A stretch of DNA of 64,000 bases from Tessaracoccus oleiagri (GTDB taxonomy: Bacteria; Actinomycetota; Actinomycetes; Propionibacteriales; Propionibacteriaceae). The notes below the pieces were generated by a model. It did no database searches. It had not been told where the DNA came from and worked only from the letters and a program-made list of their open reading frames with translations. The stretch is taken from positions 62,001 through 126,000 of the forward strand of contig NZ_FNGP01000004.1 of assembly GCF_900103275.1 (NCBI RefSeq), in the 5' to 3' direction. Each line of letters opens with the position of its first letter. Position 1 is the first letter of the stretch. Made by a program: the position numbers and the translations under genes. Shown here piece after piece: positions 58,879 through 64,000 of this stretch.

Positions 58879-59358
58879 TCAGCGGGCCGTCAGCGACTTC
58901 TTGTAGACCGCGTAGTGCGTGGACGGCTCGACGCCCTCGCCCACCTGGTTGACCTCATGGGTCTCGACGAAGATGTGCTCGCCCGTCGGGTGGTACTCCA
59001 GCGACACGTAGAGCGGGATCGCCTTCTCGTTGTTGGGGTCCACCGCGAGGTAGACCGATTCGAAACCCCGCTGGCGCGCCTGCTCCTCGATCCACGTGGA
59101 CAGCGCGCGACCGGCACCCCGTCGCCGGGCGTGCGGGTAGACGTACATGTTGCGCAACTCGGGGGACCACTGTTCGGCGTCCAGGTCCAGGAGCGCGGTG
59201 CCCAGCAACTCGTCGCCCTCGGTGGCGACCGCGAAGATCAGCTCACCCGCCTGTTGGGCGGCGAAGTGCGTGTCGACGAGCCCCAGCTCCGGCCGGGCCT
59301 GCAACTCGCGCAGTCGCGGCAGATCAGCTTCCTGCACGGCGCGGACTTCGATCGACAT
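58879..59358 (-). CDS. GNAT N-acetyltransferase
   Basis: A 159-residue GNAT protein with RNMYVYPHARRRGAGRALSTWIEEQARQRGF (acetyl-CoA pyrophosphate loop RRRGAG) and LAVDPNNEKAIPLYVSLEY. Substrate unknown. ATG has a strong GAGGAGG site. It is divergent from rpsO, with a 182-base gap that holds the rpsO promoter. Confidence 0.9.
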   Translation of the reverse strand: MSIEVRAVQEADLPRLRELQARPELGLVDTHFAAQQAGELIFAVATEGDELLGTALLDLDAEQWSPELRNMYVYPHARRRGAGRALSTWIEEQARQRGFESVYLAVDPNNEKAIPLYVSLEYHPTGEHIFVETHEVNQVGEGVEPSTHYAVYKKSLTAR

Positions 59359-59416
59359 GACCCCTCCTCGGATCTACGACTTGCGGTTGCCCCAAAGCCT
59401 AGCGGGTCATGGTGAC

Positions 59417-59446
59417 TTGGGTCGGCGGGTCTGCGGATGCTAGGGT
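59417..59446 (+). promoter_or_regulatory. rpsO promoter and leader
   Basis: A -35 TTGGGT (59417-59422) and -10 TAGGGT (59441-59446), spacing 18. The leader to ATG 59541 is about 85-90 nt with several G/C inverted elements; S15 autoregulates its own leader in many bacteria, so a binding structure here is plausible but not shown. Confidence 0.6.
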
Positions 59447-59540
59447 TACCCGGTTGCCGTAGATCGGCCACGGCCCCGTAAGAGCCCCGACCGCACCCGC
59501 GACTGGGGCGCCGTGCAGCGAACCGAGAGGAGCCCCATTT

Positions 59541-59804
59541 ATGGACGCCGCTGAGAAGAAGAAGATCATCGAAGAGTACGCGACGACCGAGGGCGACACC
59601 GGTTCGCCCGACGTGCAGATCGCGCTGCTGAGCAAGAGGATCGCTCACCTGACCGAACACCTCAAGCAGCACAAGGGCGATCACCACAGCCGCCGTGGCC
59701 TGATGCTCATGGTCGGCCAGCGCCGCCGCCTGCTGAACTACGTCGCCAAGCAGGACATCGAGCACTACCGCGCACTGATCGCCCGTCTGGGCCTTCGTCG
59801 CTGA
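59541..59804 (+). CDS. rpsO: 30S ribosomal protein S15
   Basis: An 87-residue S15. RNA-binding blocks are [59 protein letters not shown] precedes the ATG. A perfect terminator follows directly, and pnp has its own leader. Confidence 0.97.
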   Translation: MDAAEKKKIIEEYATTEGDTGSPDVQIALLSKRIAHLTEHLKQHKGDHHSRRGLMLMVGQRRRLLNYVAKQDIEHYRALIARLGLRR

Positions 59805-59816
59805 GTCACCGAGAAG

Positions 59817-59849
59817 TGCGGGCACCCCTGGCGGGGTGCCCGCATTTTT
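59817..59849 (+). terminator. rpsO terminator
   Basis: A perfect 12-bp stem (59817-59828 with 59833-59844), loop TGGC, followed by TTTTTC: a textbook intrinsic terminator, 12 bases after the rpsO stop. Confidence 0.9.
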
Positions 59850-59900
59850 CTTTGTCCGGGCCCGGTTCGCCCGATTCTGTGCCGAAGTGGACCTTCAAGG

Positions 59901-60081
59901 TAAGGTGGGTCCCGACAACCGCATGACAAGCTTTGTTCAATGCCGCCCCACCGGGAGTGACTCTGGTCCTCGGTAGTGGCCCTCGGGTGCCCTGAAGGCC
60001 CCCGCGGGCTTCGATCGAAGACCGGGTACCCCACGGCGGTTGATCAGTGTTGGGCGGCACCCAACGAAAGGATTCCTGCAC
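59901..60081 (+). ncRNA. pnp 5' leader, candidate Actino-pnp RNA
   Basis: TAAGGT (59901-59906) is a likely -10, so the pnp mRNA would carry a leader of about 170 nt. It is rich in complementary G/C segments, such as GCCCTCGGG and CCCGCGGGC, and lacks any reading frame. Rfam describes the Actino-pnp motif exactly in this place, upstream of actinobacterial pnp. I could not run the covariance model; the call rests on position and length. Confidence 0.5.
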
Positions 60082-62295
60082 GTGGCAGGTATTGAGTACA
60101 CCGAAGCCGTGATCGACAACGGCTCCCATGGCAAGCACGTGGTCCGCTTCGAGGCGGGCCAGCTCGCGCAGCAGGCCGACGGCGCCGCCGCGGTCTACAT
60201 CGACGAGGACACGATGCTGCTGTCGGCGACGACCGCGCAGAAGACCCCCCGCGACGCCATCGACTTCTTCCCCCTGACGGTCGACATCGAGGAGCGCATG
60301 TACGCGGCCGGCCGGATCCCCGGCTCGTTCTTCCGTCGCGAGGGTCGCCCGGGCGAGGGGGCCATCCTGGCCGCCCGCCTCATCGACCGCCCGCTGCGCC
60401 CCGCCTTCATCAAGGGGCTCCGCAACGAGGTCCAGGTCATCGTGACCGTCATGGCGCTGAACCCGAACGTCCTCTACGACGTCGTCGCGATCAACGCCGC
60501 CTCCATGTCCACCCAGCTGGCCGGTCTGCCGTTCTCCGGCCCGATCGGCGGCGTCCGCGTGGCGCTCATCGACGACACCTGGGTCGGCTTCCCGACGGTG
60601 GAGCAGGTCGCCAAGTCGACGTTCCAGATGGTCGTCGCGGGCCGCGTCCTCGAGGACGGCGACGTCGCGATCATGATGGTGGAGGCCGGCGGCACGGACG
60701 CCACCTGGGAACTCGTGCGCGGCGGCAAGACCGCTCCGACCGAGGAGGTCGTGGGCCAGGGCCTCGAGGCCGCCAAGCCCTTCATCAAGGCGCTGTGCGA
60801 CGCGCAGGCCGAACTGGCCGCGAAGCTCCCCAAGGAGACCTACGACTTCCCGGTGTTCGTCGACTACGCCGACGACGTCTTCGCCGCCGTCGAGGAACTC
60901 GCCCGCGACCGGGTGGCCGAGGCCATGACGATCGCCGGCAAGCAGGACCGCGACGACGCCACCCACGCCATCCGCCAGGACGTCCAGGAGCAGCTGGCCG
61001 AACGCTTCGCGGGCCGTGAGAACGAGGTCTCCGCGGCGCTCAAGGCGCTCACCAAGAAGCTCGTCCGTCACCGGACCCTCACCGAGGGCGTCCGCATCGA
61101 CGGCCGCGGCGTGACGGACATCCGCGAGCTCTCGGCCGAGGTCGCCGTGATCCCGCGCGTGCACGGTTCCGCGCTGTTCCAGCGCGGCGAGACCCAGATC
61201 CTCGGCGTCTCGACGCTGAACATGCTGGACATGGAGCAGAAGATCGACACGCTCTCCCCGGAGAGCACCAAGCGCTACATGCACAACTACAACTTCCCGC
61301 CGTACAGCACCGGCGAGACCGGCCGCGTCGGTTCGCCGAAGCGTCGTGAGGTCGGGCACGGTGCACTCGCCGAGCGCGCGCTCATCCCGGTGCTCCCGAC
61401 GCGCGAGGAGTTCCCCTACGCCATCCGCCAGGTCTCCGAGGCGCTGGGCTCCAACGGCTCCACGTCGATGGGCTCGGTCTGCGCCTCCACGCTGTCGCTG
61501 CTCAACGCGGGCGTGCCGCTGAAGGCCCCCGTGGCCGGCATCGCCATGGGCCTCATGAGCGAGGACATCGACGGGGAGACGAAGTACATCGCCCTCACCG
61601 ACATCCTGGGCGCCGAGGACGCGCTGGGCGACATGGACTTCAAGGTGGCCGGAACCCGTGACTTCGTCACCGCGCTGCAGCTGGACACCAAGCTCAACGG
61701 CATCCCCGCCGTCGAGCTCCAGAAGGCGCTGCTCCAGGCCCGCGACGCCCGCCACGCCATCCTCGACGTGATGGGTGAGGCGATCGACACGCCCGACGAG
61801 ATGAGTCCCTTCGCTCCGCGGATCATCGCGGTGCGGATCCCGGTGGACAAGATCGGCGAGGTCATCGGCCCCAAGGGCAAGATCATCAACCAGATCCAGG
61901 AGGAGACCGGCGCGAACATCTCCATCGAGGACGACGGCACGGTCTACGTCGGGGCAACCAGCGGCGAGGCGGCGGACGCTGCCGTGGCGCAGATCAACGC
62001 GATCGCCAACCCCACCATGCCGGAGAAGGGCGAGCGCTACCTGGGCACGGTCGTCAAGACCACGACCTTCGGCGCGTTCGTCTCGCTCCTGCCGGGCAAG
62101 GACGGCCTCCTGCACATCTCGAAGCTCCGCGGGCTCGCCGGCGGCAAGCGCGTCGAGAGCGTGGACGACGTCGTGAGCGTCGGGCAGAAGCTGCAGGTGG
62201 AGATCTCCGACATCGACGACCGCGGCAAGCTGTCGCTCATCCCGGTCCTCGACGAGGAGCAGGCGCAGGCGGAGGAAGCCTCCGACGAGGAGTGA
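60082..62295 (+). CDS. pnp: Polyribonucleotide nucleotidyltransferase
   Basis: A 737-residue PNPase that degrades RNA 3' to 5' with phosphate. Two RNase PH domains ([33 protein letters not shown] and [20 protein letters not shown]), KH domain ([28 protein letters not shown]) and S1 domain ([28 protein letters not shown]). GTG 60082 starts at the conserved [14 protein letters not shown] with AAAGGA upstream; an earlier in-frame codon lies in the leader. PNPase commonly feeds back on its own leader. Confidence 0.96.
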   Translation: MAGIEYTEAVIDNGSHGKHVVRFEAGQLAQQADGAAAVYIDEDTMLLSATTAQKTPRDAIDFFPLTVDIEERMYAAGRIPGSFFRREGRPGEGAILAARLIDRPLRPAFIKGLRNEVQVIVTVMALNPNVLYDVVAINAASMSTQLAGLPFSGPIGGVRVALIDDTWVGFPTVEQVAKSTFQMVVAGRVLEDGDVAIMMVEAGGTDATWELVRGGKTAPTEEVVGQGLEAAKPFIKALCDAQAELAAKLPKETYDFPVFVDYADDVFAAVEELARDRVAEAMTIAGKQDRDDATHAIRQDVQEQLAERFAGRENEVSAALKALTKKLVRHRTLTEGVRIDGRGVTDIRELSAEVAVIPRVHGSALFQRGETQILGVSTLNMLDMEQKIDTLSPESTKRYMHNYNFPPYSTGETGRVGSPKRREVGHGALAERALIPVLPTREEFPYAIRQVSEALGSNGSTSMGSVCASTLSLLNAGVPLKAPVAGIAMGLMSEDIDGETKYIALTDILGAEDALGDMDFKVAGTRDFVTALQLDTKLNGIPAVELQKALLQARDARHAILDVMGEAIDTPDEMSPFAPRIIAVRIPVDKIGEVIGPKGKIINQIQEETGANISIEDDGTVYVGATSGEAADAAVAQINAIANPTMPEKGERYLGTVVKTTTFGAFVSLLPGKDGLLHISKLRGLAGGKRVESVDDVVSVGQKLQVEISDIDDRGKLSLIPVLDEEQAQAEEASDEE

Positions 62296-62317
62296 CCTCC
62301 ACGAACGATCGACGGGG

Positions 62318-62348
62318 GAGGGGCGGCGCGGTGCGCCGCCCCTCTTCC
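62318..62348 (+). terminator. pnp terminator
   Basis: A perfect 12-bp stem (62318-62329 with 62333-62344), 3-base loop, followed by TTCC. The U-tract is short, but position after pnp fits. Confidence 0.7.
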
Positions 62349-62457
62349 GTTCCCACCGCGGTCCGCTCGCGGTGCTGGTCTGGCGGGATTCCCGCGTTAG
62401 CGATACAAAAGGGGTAGAGGCCCGCCCGGGCGCCCGACCCACCACACGGAGGCAACC

Positions 62458-63198
62458 ATGACCGAGATTCGAGTAGGCGTGTTCGGCGTCAGCGGCAAGA
62501 TGGGCAGCCAGGTGGTGCGGGCCGTGGGCGAGGCGCCCGGGATGACCATCGTTGGCGGCTCGGACATCAGGGAGCCCCGGGAGACTATCGCCAACGCGCA
62601 GGTCGTGGTGGACTTCACCCACCCCGACGCGGTCATGGACAACATCGAGTGGTGCCTCTCGCGGAACCTGCACATGGTCATCGGCACCACCGGCTTCACC
62701 GAGGAGCGACTCGCCCGCGTCCGCGAACTGTGCGAGGAACACCCCCAGGTGGGCGTGGTGGTGGCGGCGAACTTCTCCGTCGGCGCCGTCCTGATGATGA
62801 AGTTCGCGGAACTGGCGGCCCCGCACTTCCCGTCGGTCGAGATCGTCGAGCTGCACCATCCCAACAAGGCGGATGCCCCGTCGGGGACCGCGACGACGAC
62901 GGCGCAGCGCGTCGCCGCCGCACGGGCCGCCGCCGGCCTCGGCCCGGTGCCCGACGCGACCGTGCAGGACAACGGGGCCCGCGGCGGTGTCGTCGACGGG
63001 ATCCACGTCCACGGCATCCGGCTCCAGGGGCTCGTGGCGCACCAGGAGGTGCTGCTCGGTACGGCCGGGGAGACGCTGACCATCCGCCACGACTCGTTCG
63101 ACCGCGCGTCGTTCATGCCGGGTGTGGTCGCCGGCATCCGGCACGTGGTCCGGAACCCCGGGCTCACCCTCGGCATCGAGTCGATCATCGGCCTGTAG
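62458..63198 (+). CDS. dapB: 4-hydroxy-tetrahydrodipicolinate reductase
   Basis: A 246-residue enzyme of lysine/diaminopimelate synthesis. The NAD(P) motif is VGVFGVSGKMGSQVVRAV; catalytic block ELHHPNKADAPSGTA holds the His-His pair and the Lys; GTTGFTEERL and ANFSVGAVLMMKFAELAA are conserved. GGAGG precedes the ATG. It supplies meso-DAP or Lys for peptidoglycan. Confidence 0.96.
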   Translation: MTEIRVGVFGVSGKMGSQVVRAVGEAPGMTIVGGSDIREPRETIANAQVVVDFTHPDAVMDNIEWCLSRNLHMVIGTTGFTEERLARVRELCEEHPQVGVVVAANFSVGAVLMMKFAELAAPHFPSVEIVELHHPNKADAPSGTATTTAQRVAAARAAAGLGPVPDATVQDNGARGGVVDGIHVHGIRLQGLVAHQEVLLGTAGETLTIRHDSFDRASFMPGVVAGIRHVVRNPGLTLGIESIIGL

Positions 63199-63239
63199 GC
63201 GCGGCGGACGGATCGCCGGAAAAAAACTTCGGCGAAGGT

Positions 63240-63267
63240 GCATCCGAACGGGGGAGTTCCGACGAAG
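63240..63267 (+). promoter_or_regulatory. Possible ECF-sigma promoter of the DUF4397 gene
   Basis: GCATCC (63240-63245), 16 nt, then ACGAAG (63262-63267) resembles the SigK-type pattern CCATCC-N16-CCGAAT known for mycobacterial mpt70/mpt83. One mismatch at -35, two at -10. No TANNNT box sits near the start. Confidence 0.3.
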
Positions 63268-63317
63268 TGCTTGGTGTCGGGGGTGACCAGCACCCCTTCC
63301 ACCGAAAGGACATCGTC

Positions 63318-64000
63318 ATGAAACTCCTTCGACTCCTCGTCGCCGGATCCCTCGCCGTATCCGCTTCGGCAGCGTTGGCCCAGACCGCGGCAGCCGACGA
63401 CCACACCGCCACCGTCTCCGTCCTGCACGGCGTCCCCGGGGCCACCGTCGACGTCTACGCCAACGGCGACGAGCTCCTCAAGGACTTCGCGCCCGGCACC
63501 CTCACCGATCCGCAGCAACTGCCCGCGGGCGAGTACGACCTCAAGGTCGTGGCCGCAGGCGCCGGCGCGGACGGCGAGGCCGTCATCGAGGCCAACGACG
63601 TCACCGTGCCCGCGGGCGCGAACATCACCGTGGTCGCCCACCTGAAGGCCGACGGCACCCCGGTGCTGACGCCGTTCGTCAACGACACCGCCGCCTCCGC
63701 CGAGGGTGCGCGCCTCACTGTTCGCCACGTGGCGGCCGCTCCCGAGGTGGACGTCCGTGCGGGGGGCTCCCCGGTGGTGACGGCCCTCGCCAACCCCGAG
63801 GAGGCCAAGCTGGACATCGCCGCGGGCACCGTCTCGGCAGACGTCGTCGCGGCGGGCACCGACACCGTGGTGCTCGGCCCCGCCGACGTGACCCTCACCG
63901 AGGGCAACAACACCATCGTGTACGCCTGGGGCTCGCTTGACGACGAGAACCTCGCGCTCGCGGTGCAGACGGTCGGCATCGGCGACCACGCTGGGCTCCC
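63318..64000 (+). CDS. Secreted DUF4397 protein (3' end outside window)
   Basis: At least 227 residues are encoded before the window ends. A signal peptide (MKLLRLLVAGSLAVSASAALAQTAAA) is followed by two related immunoglobulin-like DUF4397 units: one from TATVSVLHGVPGATVDVYANGDEL and another from RLTVRHVAAAPEVDVRAGGSPV, each ending in a DLKVVAAG/SADVVAAG strand. These are surface or secreted proteins of unknown role. GAAAGGA precedes the ATG. Confidence 0.85.
   Translation, partial: MKLLRLLVAGSLAVSASAALAQTAAADDHTATVSVLHGVPGATVDVYANGDELLKDFAPGTLTDPQQLPAGEYDLKVVAAGAGADGEAVIEANDVTVPAGANITVVAHLKADGTPVLTPFVNDTAASAEGARLTVRHVAAAPEVDVRAGGSPVVTALANPEEAKLDIAAGTVSADVVAAGTDTVVLGPADVTLTEGNNTIVYAWGSLDDENLALAVQTVGIGDHAGL

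Overview
The window reads as a chromosomal housekeeping segment of a high-GC Gram-positive bacterium (Actinomycetota). A Propionibacteriales/Propionibacteriaceae-like host is my best guess, from gene content and codon use rather than a marker gene. The evidence is the strong G/C bias at third codon positions, SufU/SufT Fe-S assembly, a MabA/InhA-type fabG-fabI pair, the non-mevalonate genes dxr and ispG, many GTG starts, and gene orders typical of actinobacteria. I see no rRNA, tRNA, CRISPR array, insertion sequence or prophage.

Region 1 (1-15.7 kb): sufU-sufT, an EamA/RarD exporter, an ABC-F ATPase, small flavin-reductase, secreted and YwiC-like genes. A minus-strand carbohydrate pair follows (GH13 alpha-glucosidase and GPH-type sugar symporter), then a minus-strand DUF3099-SURF1-rRNA methyltransferase operon. 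Divergent from it are fabG-fabI, then an ABC ATPase, NfeD and an SPFH protein, and a degenerate adenylate-forming enzyme. The sufU-sufT / ABC-F / fabG-fabI / NfeD-SPFH order recalls Mycobacterium tuberculosis Rv1465-Rv1488.

Region 2 (15.7-25.7 kb): a BASS-family transporter and peptide deformylase on the minus strand, divergent xerC, two secreted cell-wall proteins (a lysozyme-like protein and a tandem M23 protein), then rpsB-tsf-pyrH-frr-cdsA-rlmN.

Region 3 (25.7-63.2 kb): the conserved actinobacterial order dxr-rseP-ispG-GNAT-proS-(ferritin-like lipoprotein)-rimP-nusA-ylxR-infB-rbfA-truB-ribF-rpsO-pnp-dapB. Accessory genes interrupt it at four places. (a) Between rlmN and dxr: gdhA, an APH-like kinase, a frameshifted MFS gene and an FAD/Rieske oxidoreductase. 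(b) Between nusA and ylxR: a secreted acidic protein. (c) Between ylxR and infB: a three-gene operon of a metal-ligand-free amidohydrolase homologue, a DegT/DnrJ aminotransferase and an intact amidohydrolase. (d) Between ribF and rpsO: an eight-gene operon (VOC, MDR reductase, thioesterase, acyl-CoA ligase, NMT1/SsuABC-type ABC transporter) preceded by a 26-codon cysteine-rich leader peptide, followed by DUF2207, Zn-peptidase and GNAT genes. The window ends inside a secreted DUF4397 protein.

A second theme is promoter architecture. At least nineteen genes have a TANNNT -10 element only 6-8 nt before the start codon, implying leaderless mRNAs. These -10 boxes were used to choose many of the starts below. 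The ribosomal, translation-factor and pnp genes have longer leaders with Shine-Dalgarno sites; the pnp leader is a candidate Actino-pnp RNA. The most interesting candidates for new biology are the Cys-leader ABC/CoA-ligase operon and the aminotransferase/paired-amidohydrolase cassette.
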